Origin: Chelativorans sp. AA-79
GTDB taxonomy: Bacteria > Pseudomonadota > Alphaproteobacteria > Rhizobiales > Rhizobiaceae
Direction of reading: 5' to 3'
Length of the DNA stretch: 64,000 nt
Assembly (NCBI RefSeq): GCF_029457495.1
Contig: NZ_CP120361.1
Location: 992,001 to 1,056,000 of the forward strand
Shown: positions 48,447 to 58,499 of the stretch, one piece after another
Numbering within the stretch: the stretch's first letter is position 1
Layout of the letters: each line of letters starts with the position of its first letter
Made by a program: the position numbers and the translations under genes
The notes under the pieces: generated by a model
What the model was told of the DNA's origin: nothing
The model's database searches: none
The model's input: the letters and a program-made list of their open reading frames with translations, nothing else

Positions 48447-48482
48447 AAAAATCCCGTCTTCCTATTCCACGGGGGTTTTTTT
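48447..48482 (+). terminator. Riboswitch expression platform: terminator-like hairpin covering the nrdA ribosome-binding site
   Basis: AAAAATCCCGT (48447-48457) can pair with ACGGGGGTTTTTTT (48469-48482), giving a CCCGT/ACGGG stem extended by A-U pairs and ending in seven T residues just two bases before ATG 48485. The G-run of the right arm is also the only candidate ribosome-binding site. The hairpin can therefore end transcription or hide the site. Confidence 0.6.
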
Positions 48483-48484
48483 CG

Positions 48485-51343
48485 ATGTCGGCGACTGCCA
48501 CTCACCATTCGAACGGAACGGCCGAGATGCCGCTCCAGATGTCCGAAAGGGCCGAGCCCGGCTCAAGGCATTCCTATCGCGTCATCCGCCGCAACGGTTC
48601 GGTCACGCCGTTCGATCCGGGCAAGATCAGCCTGGCGCTGACCAGGGCCTTCCTCGCCGTGGAAGGCTCCACGGCGGCGGGCTCGCGCCGGGTGCACGAG
48701 GTGGTGGAGGAACTCGCCGATCAGGTGGTCGCGGCGCTCACCCGCCGCGGAGAGGCGGGCCGCACCTTCCATATCGAGGAGATCCAGGATCAGGTGGAGC
48801 TTGCGCTGATGCGCAGCGGCCACCACAAGATCGCCCGCGCCTATGTGCTCTATCGTGAGGCGCGGGCGCGCGAGCGGCAGGCGAGTCGCGCGGTTGAAAC
48901 CGCGCAGCCCACCCTGAATGTCACGCTGGAAGACGGTGCCAAGGCGCCGCTCGACGAGGCGCGGCTCGCTGCAATCGTCGCGGAAGCCTGCGAGGGACTG
49001 GAGGCGGTCTCAGCCGAGGCGATCCTGTCCGAGGCGCGGCGCAATCTCTATGACGGCATCACGCTGGACGAGCTTTCGCTGGCGCCGATCCTCGCGGCGC
49101 GCACGCTGGTGGAGACGGAGCCGAACTACAGCCAGGTGAGCGCGCGGCTGCTTCTCGACAAGCTGCGCCGCGAGGCGCTGACCTTCGTGGAAGGCCGGCC
49201 CGCCCTGGCGACCCAAGCCGAGATGGCGAAGCGTTATCCCGACTATTTCGAGGGCTTCATCACGGCCGGTATCGAGGCGGAGATGATCGACCCCGAGCTC
49301 GGCCGCTTCGACCTGAAGAAGATCAGTGCCGCGCTCAAGCCGGAACGCGACCTGCAGTTCCAATATCTAGGGCTCCAGACGCTCTATGACCGCTACTTCC
49401 TGCACAAGGACGAGGTCCGCTTCGAGCTGCCGCAGGCCTTCTTCATGCGCGTGGCCATGGGATTGGCCGTGCGCGAGATCGACCGCGAGGCGAGGGCGAT
49501 CGAGTTTTACGACCTCATCTCCTCCTTCGATTTCATGTGCTCGACGCCGACGCTCTTCAACGCCGGCACGCTGCGCCCGCAGCTTTCCTCCTGTTTCCTG
49601 ACCACCGTTTCCGACGATCTCGATGGCATTTTCAAAGCCGTCAAGGACAATGCGCTCCTGGCAAAATACTCCGGCGGGCTCGGCAACGACTGGACGCCGG
49701 TGCGCGGGCTGGGAGCCCGCATCAAGGGTACCAATGGCAAGAGCCAGGGCATCGTCCCCTTCCTGAAGGTGGCGAACGACACGGCGATTGCCGTCAACCA
49801 GGGCGGCAAGCGAAAGGGCGCGGTGTGCGCTTATCTCGAAACCTGGCACGTGGACATCGAGGAGTTCCTCGACCTCCGCAAGAACACGGGCGACGACCGC
49901 CGCCGCACGCATGACATGAACACGGCCAACTGGGTGCCGGACCTCTTCATGGAGCGCGTGGAAGCAGACGGGGAGTGGACGCTGTTCTCGCCCAACGAGA
50001 CGCCGGACCTGCACGACCTCTACGGGCCAGCCTTCAAGGCGGCTTATGAAGAATACGAGGCGAAGGGGGCGCGCGGCGAGATCCGCGTGTACAAGAAGGT
50101 GCGCGCGGTGGAACTGTGGCGGCGCATGCTCACCATGCTCTTCGAGACGGGGCATCCCTGGATTACTTTCAAGGACCCGTGCAACCTCCGCTCGCCGCAA
50201 CGGCATGCAGGCGTGGTGCATTCCTCCAATCTCTGCACGGAGATCACGCTCAACACGTCGAAGGACGAGGTGGCGGTGTGCAATCTCGGCTCCGTCAATC
50301 TCGCCGCGCATGTGGGCGAGAAGGGGCTCGACATGGAGAAGCTCGCGCGAACGGTCTCGACCGCGATGCGCATGCTCGACAATGTTGTCGACATCAACTT
50401 CTATACGATCCCCGAGGCGCGGCGCTCGAACCTGCGCCATCGGCCGGTGGGGCTCGGCCTCATGGGCTTCCAGGACGCACTGCAGACGCTGAGATTGCCT
50501 TATGCGTCAGAGGCGGCGGTGGAGTTCGCCGACCGCTCGATGGAGGCGATCGCCTACCATGCCATCTCCGCCTCGGTCGATCTGGCGGAGGAGCGCGGGG
50601 CCTATGCGAGCTTCCAGGGCTCGCTCTGGTCGAAGGGCGTGCTGCCCATCGATTCTGTCGGCTATGTGGCCGAATCCCGCGGCTTCGACGGGATGGACCG
50701 GACGACGACGCTCGATTGGGACGGCCTGCGTGCCAGGGTGGTGGAGCACGGCATGCGCAACTCCAACACGATGGCGATCGCGCCGACGGCGACCATCTCG
50801 AATATCTGCGGGGTAAGCCAGTCGATCGAGCCCGCCTACCAGAACCTGTTCGTGAAATCGAACATGTCCGGTGATTTCACCGTGGTGAACGCCACGCTCG
50901 TGCGCGACCTCAAGGCGCGCGGGCTGTGGGACGAGGTGATGGTCTCGGACCTGAAATACTACGATGGCTCGCTAGGCCAGATCGACCGTGTGCCGGACGA
51001 CCTGAAGGCGCTCTACGCCACGGCCTTCGAGATCGATACGGCCTGGCTGATCGAGGCCGCCTCGCGCCGGCAGAAGTGGATCGACCAAGCCCAATCGCTT
51101 AACCTCTACATCGCCAATCCGTCGGGCAAGAAGCTTGACGAGCTCTATCGGCTGGCATGGCGGAAGGGGCTGAAGACCACCTACTACCTGCGCTCGCGCT
51201 CGGCGACCCATGTGGAGAAATCGACACTCAAGCGTTCGGACGGCAAGCTCAATGCTGTAGCGGTCACGCCGCAGCCGGCCTTCGATCTGGACGGGGTGAA
51301 GGCCTGCGCTATCGACGATCCCGAATGCGAGGCGTGCCAGTAG
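48485..51343 (+). CDS. nrdA: Class I ribonucleoside-diphosphate reductase, catalytic subunit
   Basis: Catalytic alpha subunit reducing ribonucleotides to deoxyribonucleotides; about 952 residues. Two ATP-cone domains precede the barrel (about residues 28-115, YRVIRRNGSVTPFDPGKIS, and about 138-230, LNVTLEDGAKAPLDEARL), the first with the ATP-binding VxKRxG-type core. Active-site residues are visible as SSCFLTT, SSNLCTEI (Asn, Cys, Glu) and AVCNLGS; the radical-transfer tyrosines are in TTYYLRS and the C-terminal reducible pair is in CEACQ. The start is ATG 48485; the upstream frame is riboswitch. nrdB follows after 236 bases holding a repeat element. Confidence 0.96.
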   Translation: MSATATHHSNGTAEMPLQMSERAEPGSRHSYRVIRRNGSVTPFDPGKISLALTRAFLAVEGSTAAGSRRVHEVVEELADQVVAALTRRGEAGRTFHIEEIQDQVELALMRSGHHKIARAYVLYREARARERQASRAVETAQPTLNVTLEDGAKAPLDEARLAAIVAEACEGLEAVSAEAILSEARRNLYDGITLDELSLAPILAARTLVETEPNYSQVSARLLLDKLRREALTFVEGRPALATQAEMAKRYPDYFEGFITAGIEAEMIDPELGRFDLKKISAALKPERDLQFQYLGLQTLYDRYFLHKDEVRFELPQAFFMRVAMGLAVREIDREARAIEFYDLISSFDFMCSTPTLFNAGTLRPQLSSCFLTTVSDDLDGIFKAVKDNALLAKYSGGLGNDWTPVRGLGARIKGTNGKSQGIVPFLKVANDTAIAVNQGGKRKGAVCAYLETWHVDIEEFLDLRKNTGDDRRRTHDMNTANWVPDLFMERVEADGEWTLFSPNETPDLHDLYGPAFKAAYEEYEAKGARGEIRVYKKVRAVELWRRMLTMLFETGHPWITFKDPCNLRSPQRHAGVVHSSNLCTEITLNTSKDEVAVCNLGSVNLAAHVGEKGLDMEKLARTVSTAMRMLDNVVDINFYTIPEARRSNLRHRPVGLGLMGFQDALQTLRLPYASEAAVEFADRSMEAIAYHAISASVDLAEERGAYASFQGSLWSKGVLPIDSVGYVAESRGFDGMDRTTTLDWDGLRARVVEHGMRNSNTMAIAPTATISNICGVSQSIEPAYQNLFVKSNMSGDFTVVNATLVRDLKARGLWDEVMVSDLKYYDGSLGQIDRVPDDLKALYATAFEIDTAWLIEAASRRQKWIDQAQSLNLYIANPSGKKLDELYRLAWRKGLKTTYYLRSRSATHVEKSTLKRSDGKLNAVAVTPQPAFDLDGVKACAIDDPECEACQ

Positions 51344-51356
51344 GCTAGGTTGCGCC

Positions 51357-51527
51357 CGTCACACCCCCTCTGGCCTGCCGGCCATCTCCCCCTCGAGGGG
51401 GAGATTAGGCCGGCCGCCTGCTCCACCGCGTGTTCTGCGACGTGAATAATGGGCGAAAGCGGTCGCGACGGCTGATCTCCCCCTTGAGGGGGAGATGCCG
51501 GCAGGGCAGAGGGGGTGTCCGGCGCGG
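51357..51527. repeat. Inverted-repeat (MITE-like) element, copy 2, between nrdA and nrdB
   Basis: Left end CACCCCCTCTGGCCTGCCGG with CATCTCCCCCTCGAGGGGGA recurs inverted as TTGAGGGGGAGATGCCGGCA with GGGCAGAGGGGGTG. The middle has AATGGGCGAAAGC, matching the GGCGAAAGC core of copy 1. It fills most of the gap between two genes of one operon and would fold into a long hairpin in the mRNA. Confidence 0.8.
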
Positions 51528-51579
51528 GGCCCTGCTTTTTCGAGTGACGTCGTTCGATTTTAAGATTCTGGAGAATGAA

Positions 51580-52689
51580 ATGCTGACCTGGAACGAACCG
51601 AACACCATGCCTTCTCAACCAAACCCCAGCGAAGCCGACGCCACGGGCCTTGGCACCATCGACCGGGGGGCCGGGCGCGTGTCAGTGGACGACAAGCGCA
51701 TGATCAATGCGCGGGCGGACGTGAACCAGCTCCTGCCGCTCAAATATCGCTGGGCGTGGGAGAAATACCTGTCGGGCTGCAACAATCACTGGATGCCGAC
51801 GGAAGTCTCCATGCAAGCCGACATCGCGCTATGGAAGTCCACCGACGGGCTGACGGAGGACGAGCGGCGCATGGTGAAGCGCAATCTCGGCTTCTTCGCG
51901 GCTTCCGAATCGCTGGTGGCCAACAACATCGTGCTCGCCATCTACCGTCACCTGACGAATCCCGAATGCCGGCAGTATCTGCTGCGCCAGGCATTCGAGG
52001 AGGCGGTGCACACGCACACCTTCCAATACATCGTGGAAAGCCTCGGCCTCGAGGAGGGCGAGCTCTTCAACATGTATCGCGAGGTGCCGTCCATCACCGA
52101 CAAAGCCGCCTGGGCGCTGGAATACACGCGCCATCTCGACGATCCGAATTTCCACACTGGCACGCCGGAAGCCGACCAGTCCTTCCTGCGCGATCTCGTG
52201 GCCTTCTACGTCGTGTTCGAGGGCATGTGGTTCTACACCGGTTTTGCGCAGATCCTCTCGCTCGGCCGGCGCAACAAGATGGTGGGCATCGCCGAGCAGT
52301 ACCAGTACATCCTGCGTGACGAGTCCATCCACTTGAATTTCGGCATCGACGTCATCAACCAGATCAAGCACGAGAACCCGCATCTGTGGACGGCCGCGTT
52401 CCAGGATGAGGTGCGCAGCATGCTGAAGGAGGCTGCGGAGCTTGAGGCGAGCTACGGCCGGGATACGATGCCGCGCGGCTTCCTGGGCCTCAATGCGGCG
52501 CTGTGCGAGCAGTACATGCATTTCATCGCCAACCGCCGCTGCGCCCAGCTCGGGCTCTCACCGGTCTTCGCGGAGACGGAGAACCCGTTCCCCTGGATGT
52601 CGGAGGCGATGGATCTGAAGAAGGAGAAGAACTTCTTCGAGACGCGGGTGATCGAGTACCAGAACGGCGGTGCGCTGAGCTGGGACTGA
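51580..52689 (+). CDS. nrdB: Ribonucleotide reductase small subunit, class Ic-type (radical Tyr replaced by Phe)
   Basis: Beta subunit housing the metal cofactor, 369 residues; GGAG precedes ATG 51580. Metal ligands with family spacing are Glu110 (FAASESLV), Glu141 and His144 (FEEAVHTH), Glu214 (VFEGMWFY), Glu248 and His251 ([10 protein letters not shown]). The position of the radical tyrosine (Tyr122 in E. coli; spacing +7 from the second ligand) is Phe148, codon TTC at 52021-52023. The first ligand is Glu rather than Asp. Both changes are the signature of chlamydial class Ic proteins, which use a Mn(IV)/Fe(III) cofactor instead of a tyrosyl radical. Segments such as [15 protein letters not shown] and [13 protein letters not shown] also resemble the chlamydial protein. 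Confidence 0.95.
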   Translation: MLTWNEPNTMPSQPNPSEADATGLGTIDRGAGRVSVDDKRMINARADVNQLLPLKYRWAWEKYLSGCNNHWMPTEVSMQADIALWKSTDGLTEDERRMVKRNLGFFAASESLVANNIVLAIYRHLTNPECRQYLLRQAFEEAVHTHTFQYIVESLGLEEGELFNMYREVPSITDKAAWALEYTRHLDDPNFHTGTPEADQSFLRDLVAFYVVFEGMWFYTGFAQILSLGRRNKMVGIAEQYQYILRDESIHLNFGIDVINQIKHENPHLWTAAFQDEVRSMLKEAAELEASYGRDTMPRGFLGLNAALCEQYMHFIANRRCAQLGLSPVFAETENPFPWMSEAMDLKKEKNFFETRVIEYQNGGALSWD

Positions 52690-52792
52690 CGACCGGTGGT
52701 GCGCCGGTCCTTCAGGACTGACGTTCCGATCTCGGTTGCTGCGGGAACGTCTCCTGCAATGGCTGCGTTCTGCCTGAAAGCAGGTCGCAGCC

Positions 52793-53866
52793 ATGGCCGG
52801 ACGGCGCACAGGACAACCACCCGAGAAAACAGGATCATCGAGCGGCCTTGCGGCGCCTCTTCCGCCCATGGAAGCGAAATCGGTGGCGGTGCTGCCGGAG
52901 GAATCGGGCTGGGAATTCGAGCCGAAATGGGACGGTTTCCGCTGCCTCGCCCACCGCTCGGGCGAGGAGATCGAGCTTTACGCCAAGTCCGGCAAGCCGC
53001 TCGGGCGCTACTTTCCGGAGGTGGTCGAAATCATTCGGTCGCTGCCTGGCGATCATTTCGTTTTGGACGGCGAGCTCGTCATTCCCACGGGCGGGACGTT
53101 GTCCTTCGATGCGCTGCAACTGAGGCTGCATCCGGCTGAAAGCCGCATCCGCAGGCTCGCGCGCGAGACGCCCGCGATCCTCATCCTCTTCGACATGCCG
53201 ATGAAGCCCGGCGGCGAAAGCCTGACGGATGCGCCGCTGACCGTGCGGCGGGCTGCGTTGGAGCGCTTCGTTGCCGAAGTCCCCACCCCCGGCATACGGC
53301 TCTCGCCCTATACCCGCGACCGGGCGGAGGCAGAGGCGTGGCTTGCGCGCGCCGGTGGCGCGCTCGACGGTGTCATCGCCAAGCGGCTCGATGGCCCCTA
53401 TGAGAGCGGTGAGCGCGCCATGCTCAAGGTCAAGCGCATCCGCTCCGCCGACTGCGTGGTGGGTGGCTTCCGCTACGGCAAGGACAGCGAACTCGTCGGC
53501 TCTCTCCTGCTTGGGCTCTTCGACGAAGAGGGGAGACTCAATCATGTGGGCTTCACCTCCATGATCAGCAATGAGGAGCGGCCGTCGCTCACGCGGAGGC
53601 TGGAAAGGCTCAAGGGCCCGCCGGGTTTCACCGGTCGCGCGCCGGGCGGGCCCAGCCGCTGGTCCAACGCGCGCAGCAGTGAATGGGAGCCGCTCAGGCA
53701 CGACCTAGTCGTGGAGGTCGCCTATGATCAGGTGACCGGAGACCGCTTCCGCCACGGCACGCGGTTTCTGCGCTGGCGGCCGGACAAGGCCCCGCATCAA
53801 TGCACCTTCGAGCAGATCGAACGGGAGGCGCATCCGGGCAGGCTCATAAAGGACGTGATCGACTGA
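52793..53866 (+). CDS. ATP-dependent DNA ligase (LigC/LigD-ligase-domain type)
   Basis: A 357-residue ligase that seals nicks with ATP. The nucleotidyl lysine is in FEPKWDGFRCLAHR; the later motifs DGELVIP, GVIAKRLDGPYESGERAMLKVK are intact, and a C-terminal OB-fold domain follows with FLRWRPDKAP. Length and organisation match the stand-alone LigC ligases used in bacterial end joining and repair. No Ku or LigD polymerase gene is in the window. Start ATG 52793. Confidence 0.9.
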   Translation: MAGRRTGQPPEKTGSSSGLAAPLPPMEAKSVAVLPEESGWEFEPKWDGFRCLAHRSGEEIELYAKSGKPLGRYFPEVVEIIRSLPGDHFVLDGELVIPTGGTLSFDALQLRLHPAESRIRRLARETPAILILFDMPMKPGGESLTDAPLTVRRAALERFVAEVPTPGIRLSPYTRDRAEAEAWLARAGGALDGVIAKRLDGPYESGERAMLKVKRIRSADCVVGGFRYGKDSELVGSLLLGLFDEEGRLNHVGFTSMISNEERPSLTRRLERLKGPPGFTGRAPGGPSRWSNARSSEWEPLRHDLVVEVAYDQVTGDRFRHGTRFLRWRPDKAPHQCTFEQIEREAHPGRLIKDVID

Positions 53867-53881
53867 GGCGGAGGCGGGAGA

Positions 53882-54631
53882 CTACCCCACGAGAGTATCA
53901 TAGACCAGTTTTGCGGCCAGAAAGCCGAGCAGGATCAGGATCGCCCGGTCGAAGCTCTCCTTCGACAGCCGTTTCGCCAGTGCGGCGCCCACCGGCATGA
54001 AGGCCAGGATCGGCAGCAGCGCCGACAGGCTGATCAGCGCCCCATGGGCCGAGAAGATGCCGAGATAGCCGAGGGAGGCGATCTGCAGCACCGTCATGGA
54101 GACGAAGAGAAAGGAGATGGTGGCGATGAAGATGGGCCGCTCCAGGCGCATGGCGCTGAGGAACGTGATGGATGCCGGCGCGGAGAGGCCTGCCGCACCT
54201 TGCAGAAGCCCCGCCGCGAGCCCGGCGGGAATGCTGAGCCTGCTCGCAAGAGGATAGGCGATCTTCCAGTCCGGCCGTGCGAGGCGGAGCGCGATATAGG
54301 CGAAGACGGCGCCGGCCACGAAAAGCGAAAGCACGTCGTGCGACAGGAAGGCGAGCATGAGCGTGCCGAGGAGCACACCCAGCGCTCCCGCACCCGCAAA
54401 GCCGAACACGAAAGAGGCCGGCAGCAGGTGGCGCCGGAAATGCCATGCCTGCCAGAGATTTGTGAGCAGGTTCGGCATCAACATCACCACGACCGCGAAC
54501 CTGACATCGAAGATCATGGCGAGCGCGGGTACGGCAAGCACCGGCGCGCCGGCTCCCGTCGCCCCCTTCAGGATGCCGCCGGCCGCCAGGCAGGCGAAGA
54601 TGATGGCAAGCTGTGTCGGCTCCAATGTCAC
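53882..54631 (-). CDS. TauE/SafE-family sulfite/sulfonate exporter permease
   Basis: A ~249-residue inner-membrane protein with about seven or eight hydrophobic helices, typical TSUP/TauE family pattern (ILKGATGAGAPVLAVPAL; GLLQGAAGLSAPASI). The start is placed at GTG 54631; the frame remains open to 54898 but upstream residues are Arg/Pro-rich and unlike the family. The exported anion is unknown. It converges on the ligase gene with a 15-base gap. Confidence 0.85.
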   Translation of the reverse strand: MTLEPTQLAIIFACLAAGGILKGATGAGAPVLAVPALAMIFDVRFAVVVMLMPNLLTNLWQAWHFRRHLLPASFVFGFAGAGALGVLLGTLMLAFLSHDVLSLFVAGAVFAYIALRLARPDWKIAYPLASRLSIPAGLAAGLLQGAAGLSAPASITFLSAMRLERPIFIATISFLFVSMTVLQIASLGYLGIFSAHGALISLSALLPILAFMPVGAALAKRLSKESFDRAILILLGFLAAKLVYDTLVG

Positions 54632-55070
54632 CGCGGTTTCCGTCCTGAATGGAAAAGGCCCGAAGCGGAAAAACCGGTTCGTCGCCGGAAAAATGGCAGT
54701 CGCAGTTGGCTCTATACCGCTAGGCCGTTGACGGCAACGCCTATGCCCTCCGCAGCGGTATTGCCTCGCATTTTTCAGTATACAGAATGGCGTGGAAGCC
54801 CGAGAGCCGTTTGCCTGGTCAGGCGGATGCGGCGGCGCCGGAGGACAGAGGGTGCAAACGCTGTACGTTGCAGGCCGTACATGTTGGAAATCCGGCATTT
54901 CTCATCGACATCTGGCGCGAAAAGGCCGGATTCTGGCGCATTCCGCATGGCGCCGGCCGGATGCCCTCCTATATTGTATGGTGATTGACACCGGCCGACC
55001 GAGGTGCCAGATTGTATACCAATGGAATGCATCGTGGAGGAGCATGCCTGATGCAGTTGAGGAGCGACCA
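54632..55070. promoter_or_regulatory. 439-base control region between tauE-like and metF-like genes
   Basis: No convincing gene. It holds two GTATAC-centred sites, at 54778-54783 and 55014-55019 (ATTGTATACCAA), and a TTGACA box at 54985-54990. It is less GC-rich than the neighbouring genes around 54950-55030. Open frames crossing it in both directions lack ribosome-binding sites and protein-like content. Confidence 0.5.
55011..55022 (+). promoter_or_regulatory. Candidate GntR operator ATTGTATACCAA upstream of metF-like gene
   Basis: TTGTATACCAA is a near-perfect palindrome centred on GTATAC. The same TTGTATAC core lies in the promoter of the gntR gene at 57589-57599. FCD-type GntR proteins commonly bind such palindromes. 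The site is 49 bases before the ATG at 55071, in a place where repression would block transcription. Confidence 0.5.
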
Positions 55071-55952
55071 ATGCTGATGACCCAGGAAAGAAGGGCCGAC
55101 CGGAAGGCGGCCCTTGCGAGGCTGCTCGGAACCTATTCCGTGGAGGTCACCGCGCGCGACACGAGATCGCTCGAGGAGGTGATGCACATCCTGCCGTCCG
55201 GCACGGAGGTGTTCGTCGCTAACCTGCCGAACGAAAGCGCCGAGGTGCTCGTCAAGGCGGCGGCACGCCTGCAGGGGGCGGGGCTCACGCCCGTTCCCCA
55301 TATCGTGGCCCGCAATATTGCGGGCCGGGGCGACCTTGAGCACATGCTGGCGGGCCTTTCGGCCGAAGCGGGCGTGGATCGGGCGCTGGTGCTGGGCGGC
55401 GATCGTGACCGGCCGGCGGGCGAATTCGACGCCGCGCTCCAGATCATCGAAAGCGGGCTTCTCGAGAAGAACGGCATCCGCCGCATCGCGATGGCCTGCT
55501 ATCCGGAAGGCCATCCGCGGATTTCCGACGCGGTGCTCAAATCCGCGCTGAAGGCCAAGCTCGATGCGGCGCGAAAGGCGGGGCTCGATACGCTGCTCGT
55601 GAGCCAGTTCCTGTTCGATCCGCAACCGATCGTCGACTTCGCTTCGGCGTTGCGGAAGGCCGGCATCGAAGCCCCGCTGCGCGTGGGCGTCGCCGGCCCG
55701 GCCGACCGCACCAAGCTCATCAAATATGCGCTGCGCTGCGGCGTGGGCGCCTCTTTGCGCGTGCTGCGCGAACGGGGCGAACTGGCGCGCAACGTGCTCT
55801 CGGGCGAGACGCCGGACGAATTGCTCGGTGCGGTAGCGCTCGCCCAGATGGACGATCCGGCCCTCGGCATTTCCGGTGCGCATTTCTTCACATTCGGCGA
55901 TCCCGCGCGCTCGGCGCGCTGGGCGGAAGAGCAGCGGCGCGGGGCGGAATGA
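55071..55952 (+). CDS. Methylenetetrahydrofolate reductase-like protein (MetF family, divergent)
   Basis: A 293-residue TIM-barrel flavoprotein of the MetF family. Residues matching the E. coli active site by position are Glu25 (TYSVEVTARD), Asp111 (LVLGGDRDRP) and Gln179 (LVSQFLFD); ACYPEGHPR is the familiar loop. GAGGAG precedes ATG 55071; ATG 55044 is an alternative. It is first of a pair with the LigM-like demethylase, as metF accompanies ligM in Sphingobium SYK-6. The likely role is oxidising 5-methyl-THF formed by demethylation to methylene-THF; this is inferred, and it could also be the biosynthetic enzyme. Confidence 0.85.
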   Translation: MLMTQERRADRKAALARLLGTYSVEVTARDTRSLEEVMHILPSGTEVFVANLPNESAEVLVKAAARLQGAGLTPVPHIVARNIAGRGDLEHMLAGLSAEAGVDRALVLGGDRDRPAGEFDAALQIIESGLLEKNGIRRIAMACYPEGHPRISDAVLKSALKAKLDAARKAGLDTLLVSQFLFDPQPIVDFASALRKAGIEAPLRVGVAGPADRTKLIKYALRCGVGASLRVLRERGELARNVLSGETPDELLGAVALAQMDDPALGISGAHFFTFGDPARSARWAEEQRRGAE

Positions 55953-57422
<1,470 letters not shown>

Positions 57423-57487
57423 GCCTGCCGGCACTTCTTTCCCGTCCGCCTGCGCAGGGGGGAGGCGGTTATGGGAGTGGCGCCAAT

Positions 57488-57524
57488 CCCCTTTGCCGCC
57501 TTCCTCGGAGAGGCGGCAAAGGGG
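57488..57524 (+). terminator. Strong hairpin after the LigM-like gene
   Basis: CCCCTTTGCCGCC and GGCGGCAAAGGGG make a perfect 13-base stem with an 11-base loop, followed by TATTTC. It lies 65 bases after the demethylase stop and before the gntR promoter. Confidence 0.7.
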
Positions 57525-57578
57525 TATTTCATACGTGGCACCCTGCCGACTCGCAGGGATCGATGTTCGCGATAGTGC

Positions 57579-57609
57579 TTGACAAACAATTGTATACGGA
57601 AGGTATTCT
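57579..57609 (+). promoter_or_regulatory. gntR promoter with embedded GTATAC operator
   Basis: TTGACA (57579-57584) and TATTCT (57604-57609) are 19 bases apart; the ATTGTATACGG site (57589-57599) lies in the spacer, where binding would block RNA polymerase. The same core lies before the metF-like gene, consistent with autoregulation by the GntR product. Confidence 0.55.
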
Positions 57610-57667
57610 TCACCCGTGGGGCGATCCGGAAAACGGACATGGGGGCCGGGATTGAGGCTTTGAACCG

Positions 57668-58411
57668 ATGAAGCGGGCGACGGACAGGAAGCGGGACAGC
57701 CAGACCTTCAAGGCGCTTCTGGGTGTGCGCGATCTCGTGCTGGGCGGGGATGTGGCCCCCGGCGAGCGGCTTTCGGAGGCAAGTCTTGCCGACAGGCTCG
57801 GCATCTCCCGTACTCCGCTCAGGGCAGCCCTTGCGCGGCTCGAGCAGGAGGGGCTGCTCGAGCAGATCCCTTCGGGCGGCTACGCGGTTCGCAGCTTCTC
57901 CATGGCCGATGTGTTCGACGCCATCGAACTGCGCGGCGTGATGGAGGGAACCGCTGCGCGTCTGGCCGCCGAGCGCGGCGTGGCGCCGGCCAAGCTGAAA
58001 GCGATCAAGCAGCTCGTGACCGAACTCGACAAGTGTTTCCGCGACCGGCTCGAGGACATGCTCTTCGACCAGTATGTCGAGCTTAACGGCGAGTTTCACG
58101 TCTCTCTTGCCGTGCTCTCCGGCAGCGAGATGATGCGCCGCGAGGTGGAGCGGGCGACCAGGCTGCCCTTCGCCTCACCGAGCGCCTTCCTGGAGAAGCA
58201 GGAAGACGTGCTGGCGTTCCGGCTCTCGCTCGTCAGGGCGCAATGGCAACACAAGGAGATCGTTTCCGCCATCGAGATGCGCGAAGGAAGCCGCGCCGAA
58301 GCGCTGGCGCGCGAGCATGCGCGGCTTGCGCGGCAGAACATGGAATTCGTGCTGGACGAGGACCGCAGCCTGATGTCCCGCGTGCCGGGCCTGGCGCTCG
58401 TCTCGGCGTGA
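57668..58411 (+). CDS. GntR-family regulator, FCD subfamily
   Basis: A 247-residue regulator with an N-terminal winged HTH (LSEASLADRLGISRTPLRAALARLEQ, key segment near residues 38-60) and a helical FCD effector domain with metal-site-type His in LNGEFHVSLAVLSG. Start ATG 57668. It lies between the demethylase pair and the Liv transporter genes and is probably their local repressor, released by the imported compound or a product. Confidence 0.9.
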   Translation: MKRATDRKRDSQTFKALLGVRDLVLGGDVAPGERLSEASLADRLGISRTPLRAALARLEQEGLLEQIPSGGYAVRSFSMADVFDAIELRGVMEGTAARLAAERGVAPAKLKAIKQLVTELDKCFRDRLEDMLFDQYVELNGEFHVSLAVLSGSEMMRREVERATRLPFASPSAFLEKQEDVLAFRLSLVRAQWQHKEIVSAIEMREGSRAEALAREHARLARQNMEFVLDEDRSLMSRVPGLALVSA

Positions 58412-58499
58412 CGCTTGTTCGGTTTTGCTTCCGGTGCGGGCCGGAATCAGATCAAAAGGCGGCTCGAGACAGACCGCCCATACAGGAGTGGAGGAAACC

